Assembly: GCA_050251195.1 (NCBI GenBank) | Contig: JBFWNG010000005.1 | Location: 221,289 to 285,288, forward strand | Direction: 5' to 3' | Length of the DNA stretch: 64,000 bases | Origin: JBFWNG01 sp050251195 | GTDB lineage: Bacteria > Bdellovibrionota_B > Oligoflexia > Oligoflexales > Oligoflexaceae | In this document: positions 16,502-25,557 of the stretch, one piece after another | How the letters are laid out: every line of letters starts with the position of its first letter | Numbering within the stretch: position 1 is the first letter of the stretch | Notes under the pieces: model-generated | The model's input: only the letters and a program-made list of their open reading frames with translations | The model's database searches: none | What the model was told of the DNA's origin: nothing | Program-made: the position numbers and the translations under genes

Positions 16502-18088
16502 TCAATCACAATGGAAGTCAATTAACTGAACACTCCAGTTTTTCAGGGTACCAGGAAAAATGCTCCAATTTCTCACGGTTAGTTTCCAGACGCCATTGGT
16601 AACGCTGGCATTGGTGGGGAAAATAAACGATCCCCTGAGCCCTCCTTCTTCTGTGGGGGTCCTGTCGTGAATGGTGAATAGTTCACCTTCCGGTGAAGCC
16701 AACGTCACTGTGAAGTTTTTCGAGTAGAGAGTGTCCATCCTCAGTGAGACTTCAATACGCTTGAGTGGGAGTGGTCCTGGAATCAAAATCTCGCTTGTTT
16801 CCGTTTGGTAGTCCGAGATACGTATGGGCGTATTTTGGGAAAAAATTTCGGAGTCGCTCGATTGTCCTAGTATTATCGAGTCGGTGAACTCTTTTTTCCT
16901 CTCATCGAGGTTCGCTGAAACTTTGTAAACGAGTTTATCACCGCAGGCCGCTTGTTCATCGATATACACGGAAAAGGGATTCTCGGTTGTCTTTTCCTCG
17001 CCAGGTTCTAGTTTTTTCACCACCGCCTGTTCGCCGGTTATAGTAAGAGACGGATCTGTTGTCTCTGCCTTCACGACAATGTTTGAAAAAGTCCTTTGGC
17101 CCTCGTTTCTAATTTTAGGAAACAGCGACCATGTTTCACCCGGCTCAAAAAACCTGTCTTCGTCTCCAATCACAGGCGCCCATACACCAGGCACGGCTCC
17201 GACTAGTATCTGTTGTTCGGGCTTGAACCAACAACGGGGTCGAATGCCCATCTCGAAAAGACTTGCAGAGGTACACGAAACCTTAGAACCTTCGAATTCG
17301 GCCTCGAGAGAATCTTGCCCATCCCGATGACGCCGCCCGGGTATGGTGGTGTCTATGAAGTTGACGGTGCAAAGCGCCCCTTGAACATACGTGTCCAAGC
17401 GGCATTGGGCGCGAGGATGGTTGTATCGTGTTTCGGCGACTTCAGTTTTATCCGGTGTATCCAATTGAGGGGGCGGCTCCTTATTCACTGCGGCAAGGAG
17501 TGTGGCGAGGGCCTTGCCAGCAGTAGCAATTCGATAGCACAGATCTTGCTCCGCACCATTCTTCCAGACGCTATCGCAGTTTTCCTTAACAATTGGATCT
17601 ACCAAGTCACGGTACTTCGCATTCGCATCTAGCTGGGATTTCCAAATTTTGCGCGCGCAAGCTTGCGTGGCAAAGTAGTCGGACTGGCCTTCGTTAGCTG
17701 CCCAAAGGGGCCCATTAAATGGAAAGCCTCCCAGGTGGTGACCTAACTCGTGACAAACAACGAGAGTAAAGGCATCAGGCGTTATCTCTGGACGACGGGC
17801 TAAACCTCCATACATATTTACATACCAGTCTGCCTTATTTTGTCCGGCGCTTGCGTTCACCGTGCTGGAAGACCAATATTTGTAAACAACGAGGCGCGCT
17901 GAATGCGTCTTGACGATATCAACATACTGCCGGATAACCCCATCAATAATACTATTGAATTGTTGCTCGTCGATGTTGCTGTCTTGCCAATAAAGCTGAT
18001 CTTCGGCATCGAGATTATTTGGAGGTAAAATGCTTCCGTAAGCTCCGTTAGTAAGGAAGATCAAGCAGAGACCTAGTACAAGCTTCAT
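16502..18088 (-). CDS. Secreted HExGH metalloprotease with C-terminal proprotein-convertase P domain
   Basis: The 528-residue product has a signal peptide (MKLVLGLCLIFLTNGAYG). HELGH lies at 113-117 and ANEGQSDYFATQ at 131-142, so the third zinc ligand is probably the Glu of NEGQSDYF, a gluzincin-like arrangement. A Cys-rich connecting region ends in IRPRCWFKP. A beta-domain follows, then from about residue 410 a P/homo-B domain (WKLTVRNWSIFPGTLKNWSV), which is normally found behind subtilases and some metalloproteases and assists folding or substrate binding. The start at 18088 has AAGG upstream. The gene 36084-36923 is a paralogue that stops after RPRCWYKP. Confidence 0.85.
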   Translation of the reverse strand: MKLVLGLCLIFLTNGAYGSILPPNNLDAEDQLYWQDSNIDEQQFNSIIDGVIRQYVDIVKTHSARLVVYKYWSSSTVNASAGQNKADWYVNMYGGLARRPEITPDAFTLVVCHELGHHLGGFPFNGPLWAANEGQSDYFATQACARKIWKSQLDANAKYRDLVDPIVKENCDSVWKNGAEQDLCYRIATAGKALATLLAAVNKEPPPQLDTPDKTEVAETRYNHPRAQCRLDTYVQGALCTVNFIDTTIPGRRHRDGQDSLEAEFEGSKVSCTSASLFEMGIRPRCWFKPEQQILVGAVPGVWAPVIGDEDRFFEPGETWSLFPKIRNEGQRTFSNIVVKAETTDPSLTITGEQAVVKKLEPGEEKTTENPFSVYIDEQAACGDKLVYKVSANLDERKKEFTDSIILGQSSDSEIFSQNTPIRISDYQTETSEILIPGPLPLKRIEVSLRMDTLYSKNFTVTLASPEGELFTIHDRTPTEEGGLRGSFIFPTNASVTNGVWKLTVRNWSIFPGTLKNWSVQLIDFHCD

Positions 18089-18289
18089 AAGTCGTCCTTC
18101 TGGCAAATTAGTAGTGGAGGCTGTCGCTCATTGTATAACGCAGATAATCGCTGGTCATGAGAAAACTTTACATCACTTCCTAAGCAGGGCCCAATGAAGA
18201 GGAGGCGACGAATAGTGGAGCTTGACGCTCAAGTCGTGGCTCGATACGATGATATGACCTATCTTGACCATTCTCGTTCCGAGGGCAAT

Positions 18290-19099
18290 ATGAAAAAATG
18301 GCTTTGCATCGCAATCACTTTCTTTGGTTTTGGCTGCAGAACTGCGGACGATAAATCTGACCCTAAGATTTGGAATGGTATCAATGTCGCAAATAATGAT
18401 TCTATCGCATTGTCGCTTGTCAAAATCGGCCCAAAGGGTGGAGCCGGTAATTGTACGGGCACACTGATAACGCCAAAGGTTATTGTGACGGCGGCACATT
18501 GTCTTTTTGGAATGCCTTATTCACTCGACTTTGTCGCGAGATTGGGTACTGGCGGGCCTGGTAGTCATCAGGAAATCAAGGAATCTGAGCATGCCATTGC
18601 CCATCCTGGATTTAACCCCGACATTGTCGACTTTGATCAACCAGATAACGATATAGCGCTCCTGATAGTCGAAGACCAGCTCCCTCAGGGCTATCATCCC
18701 ATTCCCATCATCGGAAAAAATTACCCGATTGGTCAGCAAGAGTTCGGTCATCTCAAAGCGGTTATCATGGGTTACGGTCGCACCAACGATCTTGCACCGG
18801 CTAATGGACTGCTGGCGGCTCAAGCGACTCTCGCCAATATTACACAGGGTGGACGGATGCTTTTCGAACAGCTAGATTCGAGCGAAGGCGGAGCTTGTCC
18901 AGGTGACTCTGGAGGTCCCGCCATTATTTGGAACAATGACGGCGTTCCATTCCATGCCGGAATCTTAATTTTTGGAACTTGTGCCGAAAGCGGAACAGAC
19001 ATGAAATCCACTTACAACGACATCCGGTTCTACTCTGATTGGATTGTTGATACATTGCGCGCCCACAATTTGGAGTTGCCGGTATTTGTCGAAAGATAG
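18290..19099 (+). CDS. Trypsin-like (S1) serine protease lipoprotein
   Basis: The 269-residue product has a lipobox GFGC (Cys16). The catalytic triad of family S1 is intact: TAAHC with His70, DNDIALL with Asp121, and GDSGGP with Ser207. The N-terminus lacks the usual IVGG activation sequence; IWNGINV stands in its place, so activation probably differs from trypsin. The ATG at 18290 has GAGGG upstream. It is 26 bp ahead of the oxidoreductase gene 19126-20316, but the functions are unrelated. Confidence 0.9.
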   Translation: MKKWLCIAITFFGFGCRTADDKSDPKIWNGINVANNDSIALSLVKIGPKGGAGNCTGTLITPKVIVTAAHCLFGMPYSLDFVARLGTGGPGSHQEIKESEHAIAHPGFNPDIVDFDQPDNDIALLIVEDQLPQGYHPIPIIGKNYPIGQQEFGHLKAVIMGYGRTNDLAPANGLLAAQATLANITQGGRMLFEQLDSSEGGACPGDSGGPAIIWNNDGVPFHAGILIFGTCAESGTDMKSTYNDIRFYSDWIVDTLRAHNLELPVFVER

Positions 19100-19125
19100 C
19101 GATTCGGAAATAGAGTGAGCAAACG

Positions 19126-20316
19126 ATGCAAACAGCATTTGATCTCGTTATCTATGGCGCAACTGGCTTCACAGGCCGATTAGCCTCCCAGTATCTGACC
19201 CAAGCAAACAAAAGAGATGGCCTTCGAATCGCGATAGCCGGACGAAATCAAAAAAAGCTGGAAGCCGTGCAAGAGACTTGCGGTAAAGAAACGCAGATTT
19301 TGATCGCTGATTCCAACCGTCCGGAAACCATCGACTCCATGGTGCAGCAAACCAAAGTCGTTCTCAGTTTTGCGGGTCCGTTCGCAATCCATGGTGAGCC
19401 CGTTATTGCGGGCTGTGTAAAACACGGTCGCGATTATCTTGATATAACCGGCGAAACACCTTTTATTCGGTCCATGGTCGAAAAATACCAGACGGAAGCT
19501 GAACGGACGGGGGCGCGCCTTATTCCCTTTTGCGGTTTTGATTCCATTCCAGCCGATCTCACAGTGTTCTTGGCGCTGGGTGCTGCTCAGTCCCGTGGCC
19601 TGCAGTTGGATGACATGAGTCTGTGCTATAAGGTTCGCGGTGGCTTGAACGGGGGTACCCTGGCTTCCGCGTTGAATATCACCGAGCACAAATCCGGCCA
19701 TGACCTCTTTGATCCCAATATTTTGATTCTTGACCCCAGCTGGCCCCGAACATCCAGAGAACATTTGAAGCCTCGCTACGAATCCGTTCTATCCCGATGG
19801 ACGGCACCTTTCTTTATGGGACCTGTCAACAAAGCTGTCGTCCGCCGTTCGTCATGGTTGCGCGCCCAACAGGGTAAGCACGATTATCCTTTTGAATACG
19901 AAGAGCGCATGGTGATGGGAAGCACGCTAGGTATTCTGCAAGCCGGATTGGCGACAGGAGCCCTTGCAGTTCTTGGACTTTTGGCCGGCACCTCGACGGG
20001 TCGGAGCCTGCTTCGCTACATTGGCCCTAAACCCGGTGAGGGTCCATCCGACGAATCACGTAAAAACGGTTTTTTTCGCGGCCAATTGATATGCAGAAGT
20101 CGGAGTCTTTGCAAGCTCATTGTACACATGGAATGCGATGGCGATCCTGGCAATACCGTTACCGTCGCCTTGGCAAGTGAATCGGCTCGCCTCGCTGCGG
20201 AAGGCGCCTTCATGCCCAATATCAAAGGTTTTGTTACACCCACGATTGCCTTTGGCGATCGCCTTACAACACAATTGGAAAAAGCTGGATTCCGTTTTCG
20301 GACGGAAGTCTGTTGA
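19126..20316 (+). CDS. Saccharopine dehydrogenase-like oxidoreductase (trans-acting enoyl reductase type)
   Basis: The 396-residue cytosolic protein has a Rossmann nucleotide motif GATGFTGR at residues 11-18, then IAGRNQKKL, VVLSFAGPF and GRDYLDITGE, the landmarks of the SCCPDH/trans-acting enoyl reductase family. Family members act on membrane-lipid or polyketide intermediates in mycobacteria; the substrate here is unknown. The late hydrophobic segment ATGALAVLGLLAG matches the membrane-association region seen in the family. GAG/TGAG precedes the ATG. It may be co-transcribed with the upstream S1 protease gene. Confidence 0.85.
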   Translation: MQTAFDLVIYGATGFTGRLASQYLTQANKRDGLRIAIAGRNQKKLEAVQETCGKETQILIADSNRPETIDSMVQQTKVVLSFAGPFAIHGEPVIAGCVKHGRDYLDITGETPFIRSMVEKYQTEAERTGARLIPFCGFDSIPADLTVFLALGAAQSRGLQLDDMSLCYKVRGGLNGGTLASALNITEHKSGHDLFDPNILILDPSWPRTSREHLKPRYESVLSRWTAPFFMGPVNKAVVRRSSWLRAQQGKHDYPFEYEERMVMGSTLGILQAGLATGALAVLGLLAGTSTGRSLLRYIGPKPGEGPSDESRKNGFFRGQLICRSRSLCKLIVHMECDGDPGNTVTVALASESARLAAEGAFMPNIKGFVTPTIAFGDRLTTQLEKAGFRFRTEVC

Positions 20317-20424
20317 AGTATTAGTGTTGCTTATAGGCATATAGAGTCTATTAATTTTACTATCCATTATCGAGAGCCTAAAATGGTCTTCGTAACAAGA
20401 ACACCTTTGATGGAGATAACCATT

Positions 20425-20808
20425 ATGCGTAATTTATTTAAGTACCTCACCTTCGGCCTCGGTTTCATTGTCGCAGGAAACGCTTTTGCTGGCGGCGGTT
20501 CGACAACGGCGTACTGGGATTGCTTGCTGCAACCCGAAAACGAAAGGGTACTTTCGTGGGAGCGCGATCCGGACCATTTTGCACCGGGATACCCTTTCTC
20601 TGCAACCATTGATAATCAGGTCGAAAGTTATCAGTTTGATTCCCAGACCTTTTTGGGCAATGGGAAGCTTTTGGTCGTCCTAAAACCAACGCAGGAGAGT
20701 GAAAATTCCCCTGTTATTACGGTCATCTTTAAAAACGGTTATCGATATGCCGAAATCGATCTGTCGGGAAACTCGGACTACCATAGTATGATCTGTTATC
20801 GTGACTGA
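20425..20808 (+). CDS. Small secreted protein, unknown
   Basis: The 127-residue product has a signal peptide (MRNLFKYLTFGLGFIVAGNAFA) and a short beta-rich mature chain with two cysteines (YWDCLLQ and SMICYRD) that could close a single disulfide. GGAG precedes the ATG at 20425 by 9 bases; an upstream ATG at 20383 has none. No family was recognised. Confidence 0.7.
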   Translation: MRNLFKYLTFGLGFIVAGNAFAGGGSTTAYWDCLLQPENERVLSWERDPDHFAPGYPFSATIDNQVESYQFDSQTFLGNGKLLVVLKPTQESENSPVITVIFKNGYRYAEIDLSGNSDYHSMICYRD

Positions 20809-20941
20809 CCAAGAGGGGAGGTCAAAACCCGCTCTCAATAAAACGGTGCACCCCGGTCACATCGCCTAATGCGGGAAGTTCCGCTATCCGGTATACTCGG
20901 CTCAAAGGGGTTGATCCCTTTATATATAGCGGAGAACCAGG

Positions 20942-22057
20942 ATGAATTTTAAGCTGAGCTTCTTGCCTATTCTCTATGTCCTTCACGCAGGTGCAGTGAA
21001 GGCCCAACCGGCACCGACCCAATACACCATTTCTCAAATCCGAGAAATGGTGCAAAACGACAATATTAAGTCGGTAGATGAGTTGTTGCCTCGCCTGAAA
21101 GCAAGTTTTAGGAAAAATTTCCTTCTGATCTATCGGAGCAAGAGCCTCCAACGTTCGTCGCCACTCTTTCCTCGAGCTATAATGTACGAACCCGACGCTA
21201 GTTTTATCATGGCTTTCAACGGCAACCCGGAAGATTCTGGGTACCGCTCGATCGAAATGATAGAGTTTGATTCCGAATTAAAGCAGTTTGTTTTCGGTCA
21301 AATTAAATTTGACGGAGCGGGCGGAGTTGACGTCACGTTGAATGACAAGCTTTGCAAAGCATGCCACCGACAGGAATCCAGACCCAATTGGGAAACTTAT
21401 CCGGTTTGGGACGGCGCCTATGGAACCGTGCATCAGGGGTTGGCTAAGCAGATTGACGAGGAAACGGAAATAGCAAATTTTTTTGCGGGGCCAGGAAAGG
21501 TAGGGCGTTATCAGTTCTTAATCAATAAGGAAGCAAGATTCAAATTCGGCGTTACCTTTTCACAGCCTAACGTCGATTTTACAAAGAAGGTCGCCCATTT
21601 AAATTTTCAGAGAATAGTTAAAAAAGTTATGGAGTCGGAAAACTATTCTACTTATAAATATGCAGTCCTTGGGTCGTTAGTCCGTTGCGACATAGAGACA
21701 TTTATTCCGGAAGAAATTCGACTCAAATTCACATATCCTTACAGCTACTATCTCGAACAATCCCTAACAATTGAAAAAGAGTTGGAAGAAAAACAGCTGG
21801 AAATAGCCGATAGTAGCAGTGTTTTTTACCGTCCAGAGGCGATTTCAAGTCTTCGTTTTATCTTCGAAGGGCGTGGTATACCTATGGACGACTGGGCGCT
21901 TACTTTTGAGAAAGGTACGTATAGTTTCTCCACAGGACGTCACGGCATTTTAGATATGCTTCCTATTTTGCGAAAGTCCGATCCTGAATTAGGAGAGGCC
22001 GGGGACGATTGTGAGGTTTTGAAAAAACGAAGTCTGGATCGTTTCGGCGAGCGCTGA
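20942..22057 (+). CDS. Secreted single-CxxCH protein (cytochrome-like), distant member
   Basis: The 371-residue product has a signal peptide ending near AVKAQ and one haem-c motif CKACH at residues 138-142. This is followed by RPNWETYPVWDGAYG, which echoes the PWxNW motif behind CxxCH in the four large lipoproteins here. RCDIETF corresponds to their mid-protein Cys block, and a final Cys (DDCEVL) to their C-terminal CEL. Unlike them it lacks a lipobox. A small inverted repeat AAAGGG/CCCTTT (20904-20921) lies just upstream. GGAG precedes the ATG. Redox function is inferred from CxxCH only. Confidence 0.75.
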   Translation: MNFKLSFLPILYVLHAGAVKAQPAPTQYTISQIREMVQNDNIKSVDELLPRLKASFRKNFLLIYRSKSLQRSSPLFPRAIMYEPDASFIMAFNGNPEDSGYRSIEMIEFDSELKQFVFGQIKFDGAGGVDVTLNDKLCKACHRQESRPNWETYPVWDGAYGTVHQGLAKQIDEETEIANFFAGPGKVGRYQFLINKEARFKFGVTFSQPNVDFTKKVAHLNFQRIVKKVMESENYSTYKYAVLGSLVRCDIETFIPEEIRLKFTYPYSYYLEQSLTIEKELEEKQLEIADSSSVFYRPEAISSLRFIFEGRGIPMDDWALTFEKGTYSFSTGRHGILDMLPILRKSDPELGEAGDDCEVLKKRSLDRFGER

Positions 22058-22072
22058 GCTCCAGGAACCCAC

Positions 22073-22597
22073 CTAAAGGCCATAAGCCTCTTTGAACGCG
22101 TTAAACGCCGCAATGGAAAGATACTTTTCAGACCGCAAAAATTCGTCCTGCCTTAGAAATAAATGCTTTTTATCAAGCCGTGCGCGCTGCTCAAGCCAAT
22201 TTGCCAGGGTAAGAGTTATCAAATCGGCAAGTTCGTTTTTCGTCATAGGGATGGTTTTGCCTTCGAGCCTGTCAAAAATACTAAAATCGCGATCTATTTC
22301 CAGATTTGCCCACAAGGAATCTTTAACATGGGCTCCAAAATAGTAAGCTGTCTTTTCCGCCTCAGCGCCAATAATATTGCGAATATTTGTACGTTCGCTG
22401 AGTTCAATGGGGCTTTTTCGATAGGATTCGGTTCCGTAGATGCTGTGGCAAAGGCCGGCAAGGCAAAGATCTTCAGAACAGCGCCACTCTTTCAGGAGGG
22501 CGTACGTACCTTTGAGGTGACTCATAAGGCCTTCATCGCTATGGGAGAAGCCCTGAAGATTGTACTTATCAAGTTTGTTTAAAACTGAATCGATCAC
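22073..22597 (-). CDS. DUF6817 / HD-like protein
   Basis: The 174-residue soluble protein has GFSHSDEGLMSHLKGTYALL, then CLAGLCHSIYGTESY and IGAEAEKTAYYFGA. The H...HL...AGLCHSIYGT pattern is that of the DUF6817 family, an HD-domain-like fold with a likely metal site (His in HSDE, His in LCHS). Substrates are unknown. The start is GTG at 22597 with AAGGG upstream. It lies 15 bp from the convergent CxxCH gene's stop and 42 bp behind the beta-lactamase-like gene on the same strand, possibly one transcript. Confidence 0.8.
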   Translation of the reverse strand: MIDSVLNKLDKYNLQGFSHSDEGLMSHLKGTYALLKEWRCSEDLCLAGLCHSIYGTESYRKSPIELSERTNIRNIIGAEAEKTAYYFGAHVKDSLWANLEIDRDFSIFDRLEGKTIPMTKNELADLITLTLANWLEQRARLDKKHLFLRQDEFLRSEKYLSIAAFNAFKEAYGL

Positions 22598-22639
22598 AGT
22601 ATTTCCCTTTTTAATTCTAAGTCCGAGGATCTGCCTCCA

Positions 22640-23689
22640 TTAGGCGAGAAAAACATCCCAAATCGGCTGCACATGCTGCAACGTATTACTAAAATATACA
22701 AGCCCACGGTTCAAATCCGGAGCTATCAGCACAGTGCTTTTGTTACCTGCAAGACTTCCGGAGTGATAATAAGTTCGATGCCCATTGATCTGTCGCACAT
22801 GGCATGTTGGGCTGATTAAGGCACCCTCTGTATCCGCCTCGACTGAGAGTGACCTTTCCATCGTCTGTCTCAATGTTGAGTCCGCGGATCGGCAACCCAG
22901 CATTACTTTTACGAACTCCGCCATACCCGCCACGGTACCCTTGAGTGCGCCTGCAGCTAAATAGACCTCTCCTAAGTCGCCGTATGGTGCTACTGGAACT
23001 TTTTCCGGTGAATGACCGACGCAAATTCTGCCTTGTTGTGCGGGATTAAGCTGAAAGACGATGTCGTCGGTTCCAAGTGGATTTAGCACCTTGTCTTGCA
23101 ACAGTGCCTCGAACGAGGCGTCTTTGCGGATTCGACGTACAAGAAGACCCAGGATCAAATATCCGAAGCTAGAATACGAGAAGCGCCCTCTTTCCCTGAG
23201 AGGCGGAAGTATCGCCAACGCCTCAAGCAGCATTTTTTCATCGTAGGAAATGTAAGAATTTTCAGGGGCTCTCAATACAAAATTCATTGGATGATTGCTT
23301 AGACCACTCGTGTGGCTGAGCAAATCTTTGACGCTCAGACGGTGATCACGGCTTATTTCGGGTATAACTTCCTGTACCGGGAGGTCGAGAGACAAATTCC
23401 CTTCCTGCATGAGTCGCAAAACCAAAAGAGACGTGAAAACTTTTCCTACGGAAGCCATTTCATAGAAGGCGTTTTGACTCATGGGAGCTCTGCCCCCATA
23501 AGTGGTGACGCCGTAATTCAAAAATTCGGTGTCATGGTTCTCAATGACGGCTAGGCTAAGGCCGATATGCTCACCCGTGTGCAATTTATCCGCCATGTAT
23601 TGATTCAGTAAGTCTCGATTGATCGGCACGAGGGAGGACTCCTTTGAAGATGGGGTGCGAAGTCTACTATGTTCCTTGTCCTTGAACAA
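22640..23689 (-). CDS. Class C beta-lactamase-like serine hydrolase
   Basis: The 349-residue protein has the SxxK motif ASVGKVF (Ser80, Lys83), the second-motif tyrosine in FSYSSFGY (Tyr172), and HSGSLAGNKS as the third (K/H)xG box. That places it in the beta-lactamase/DD-peptidase/esterase superfamily (PF00144). No signal peptide is visible, so it may act in the cytoplasm on esters or peptides. The start is TTG at 23689 with AGGA six to seven bases upstream; the next Met is at residue 32, after the fold has begun, so the TTG is preferred. Confidence 0.85.
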   Translation of the reverse strand: MFKDKEHSRLRTPSSKESSLVPINRDLLNQYMADKLHTGEHIGLSLAVIENHDTEFLNYGVTTYGGRAPMSQNAFYEMASVGKVFTSLLVLRLMQEGNLSLDLPVQEVIPEISRDHRLSVKDLLSHTSGLSNHPMNFVLRAPENSYISYDEKMLLEALAILPPLRERGRFSYSSFGYLILGLLVRRIRKDASFEALLQDKVLNPLGTDDIVFQLNPAQQGRICVGHSPEKVPVAPYGDLGEVYLAAGALKGTVAGMAEFVKVMLGCRSADSTLRQTMERSLSVEADTEGALISPTCHVRQINGHRTYYHSGSLAGNKSTVLIAPDLNRGLVYFSNTLQHVQPIWDVFLA

Positions 23690-23879
23690 GTTTTATCCTG
23701 ATCTACAGAGGACAAGGAGACTGGTCCCACTCTTGCACGAAAGCCGGTCTGTCGAGTATTTCAACAAGCTAAACGATGTTGAACAGTTGCAGTTTGAATT
23801 GAATGAGTTTTCAGCTCGGGCTATAATTTTCTTAAACAGATTTTTTAAAAGATAAATTTAGACAGGAAATGGGGGCGCG

Positions 23880-24983
23880 ATGAAAGGATATCATCTGTTC
23901 TGTGTTGTCATGATTCTTATGGGTTGTAAGCATACAACGGACTCTAAAGCCAAGGACGATCAGACGTCAGGCGGATTGGCGCCTCTGCCTTGCGACAACG
24001 GAGCAGATGCAACGTCTTTCACCCTCGCCGCAACGTTTCCGCCTCCCAATGCATCGGCAATAGATTTTGGCAACCAGATCAATTACACACTTGTTGAGCA
24101 AGTACCTAACGGGCCCAGCGTTCGGATCGACGTATGTATAGACGACGTCAATAGCACCGTCGCCGTTAACCGTATGCTCTATAGGCGTGATTCTTTTAGC
24201 CAAACCCAAGATATTCGAGTAGACAACAGTGCAACGGAGATAAGAAGGGATGGCAACATTTATTTTATCCCTGCCTCCAATGTCAAAGCCGTGAATCTCG
24301 ACCAAGCGATTTTTGGCGAAGTCGATAACCTTGATGTCTATATTTCCTACCTCGCGGATAAAGATCAGGGAGTCTGGATAAAATCTTGGAAAGATAACGA
24401 CCTGGTTTTTGTCACCGCAGTAAGTGCGGGAGTCCAAAACGGCGCTCGTAAGCCCTTTGCCAGCCGACTTATCGCTGGTTCGTTTCGTCAGGGAAATCCC
24501 TTTACGGAAGGGCCGTGTAAAGACGGTCAGATGCCGTATGACAGAACATTTAAGTTTGAAAAAGCGAAACTGAAGTTCCAAACCTGCACATATATGGGCG
24601 GCGGCGAGACTACGGGTTATGACATCAAGAAAATTGAAATCACGGATGAATCGACGCATTTACCGGTGGAGAATCACAAAACCTATACCTTTGAAGGTGA
24701 TCAAATCAAAAATATCTCTCAAGGAGATCAGCCTGGGACAGAGATGAGGTACGCTTGGAGCCACCACAACGCTTGTGATTCGTTCGTCTTGACATTGCCG
24801 CATGCTACCTATACCGCGACCGCCGCGGCAATGGCAGGTTGTGGGCACATTATTGACGGCGCGCCTCAGAGGACTTGGGAAGATGAACAGCATGATGTCA
24901 TGTACAAGATTTCTTACGGCAAGGGCGAGGTTGTGGAAGGAAGGGTGGCTTGCTACCATTATTTGCTGAATTGTAACCAATAA
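23880..24983 (+). CDS. Lipoprotein of unknown function
   Basis: The 367-residue product has a lipobox LMGC (Cys16) and a polar tether to about residue 35. The N-terminal region (SFTLAATFPPPNASAIDFGN) and the rest are beta-rich with Cys in LPCDNG, VCIDD, GPCKDG, QTCTYM, NACDSF, AGCGHI and ACYHYLLNCNQ. The even spread of Cys suggests a disulfide-stabilised surface protein. No family was recognised. GGGG precedes the ATG. A strong terminator at 25053 ends the transcript. Confidence 0.75.
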   Translation: MKGYHLFCVVMILMGCKHTTDSKAKDDQTSGGLAPLPCDNGADATSFTLAATFPPPNASAIDFGNQINYTLVEQVPNGPSVRIDVCIDDVNSTVAVNRMLYRRDSFSQTQDIRVDNSATEIRRDGNIYFIPASNVKAVNLDQAIFGEVDNLDVYISYLADKDQGVWIKSWKDNDLVFVTAVSAGVQNGARKPFASRLIAGSFRQGNPFTEGPCKDGQMPYDRTFKFEKAKLKFQTCTYMGGGETTGYDIKKIEITDESTHLPVENHKTYTFEGDQIKNISQGDQPGTEMRYAWSHHNACDSFVLTLPHATYTATAAAMAGCGHIIDGAPQRTWEDEQHDVMYKISYGKGEVVEGRVACYHYLLNCNQ

Positions 24984-25052
24984 TTGAAGATAGTTCCTTA
25001 AAGGCTACGGTCTAGGAATGGTTGTCGATATAAGTGAGAGCAGAGCAAAAAG

Positions 25053-25085
25053 CCCCAAGTGAAGTTTCGTCACTTGGGGTTTTTT
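25053..25085. terminator. Strong bidirectional rho-independent terminator
   Basis: CCCCAAGTGA (25053-25062) pairs perfectly with TCACTTGGGG (25070-25079) and is followed by TTTTTTCTTTTT; AAAAA precedes it for the opposite strand. It serves the convergent genes 23880-24983 and 25128-25493. Confidence 0.92.
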
Positions 25086-25127
25086 CTTTTTAGCCGACCA
25101 ACCTGGGAATGGAATAGAGCCCTAGGT

Positions 25128-25493
25128 CTAACGACGCAACAAAAAGTTCCGCAGTCTTTCATTTCTTAACGCCAAAGCGATCCAAGCTAAAACGCCAATG
25201 AGGATGGGGAAATAAAACGGATCTCCCACTCTTACATGTGTGGCTGTTGCACCACCTAAAAATGCAGTCAATAAAAGTGCAGCGAAAAAGTCTACGCCTG
25301 GAATCAGAAAAAGGATCCCTAAACATACTTCACCAATGCCGACTTTGAATAAAGTATCTGCGGAATAGCCTAGATGATCAAACAATTCTTGCTTTCCTTC
25401 CCACTCAGTAAACTTTCCCGATGCACTACCGAACGCGAGGAACGCACTGATCAAAGCACTTAAAACCCAACCGCTGACTTTCATCGCTTTCAT
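25128..25493 (-). CDS. DoxX-family membrane protein
   Basis: The 121-residue product has four membrane segments (VSGWVLSALISAFLAFGSA, VGIGEVCLGILFLIP, FFAALLLTAFLGGATATH, FPILIGVLAWIALAL) with the GSASGKF and GIGEVCLG motifs of small DoxX-like quinol-related proteins. It is the last gene of a tetR-SRPBCC-doxX unit, 64 bp behind the SRPBCC gene. The ATG at 25493 has GGAG five bases upstream. The physiological role is unknown; the family is often induced with small-molecule stress regulators. Confidence 0.85.
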   Translation of the reverse strand: MKAMKVSGWVLSALISAFLAFGSASGKFTEWEGKQELFDHLGYSADTLFKVGIGEVCLGILFLIPGVDFFAALLLTAFLGGATATHVRVGDPFYFPILIGVLAWIALALRNERLRNFLLRR

Positions 25494-25557
25494 AAATACT
25501 CCGTTGTTAGCATTCAAATCTTATTCTATCTGCAGTTCTTTTATTTAGCGTGTCGAA

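Noticed and set aside
23619..23855. 78-residue plus-strand frame ahead of the 23880 lipoprotein gene
   Set aside because: It overlaps the start of the beta-lactamase-like gene antisense and has no ribosome site. The last part reads protein-like, but there is no other support.
23967..24659. 230-residue open frame on the minus strand
   Set aside because: It lies entirely antisense to the lipoprotein gene 23880-24983, which has a lipobox, a ribosome site and a terminator. The antisense product is low-complexity Arg/Cys-rich with no ribosome site.
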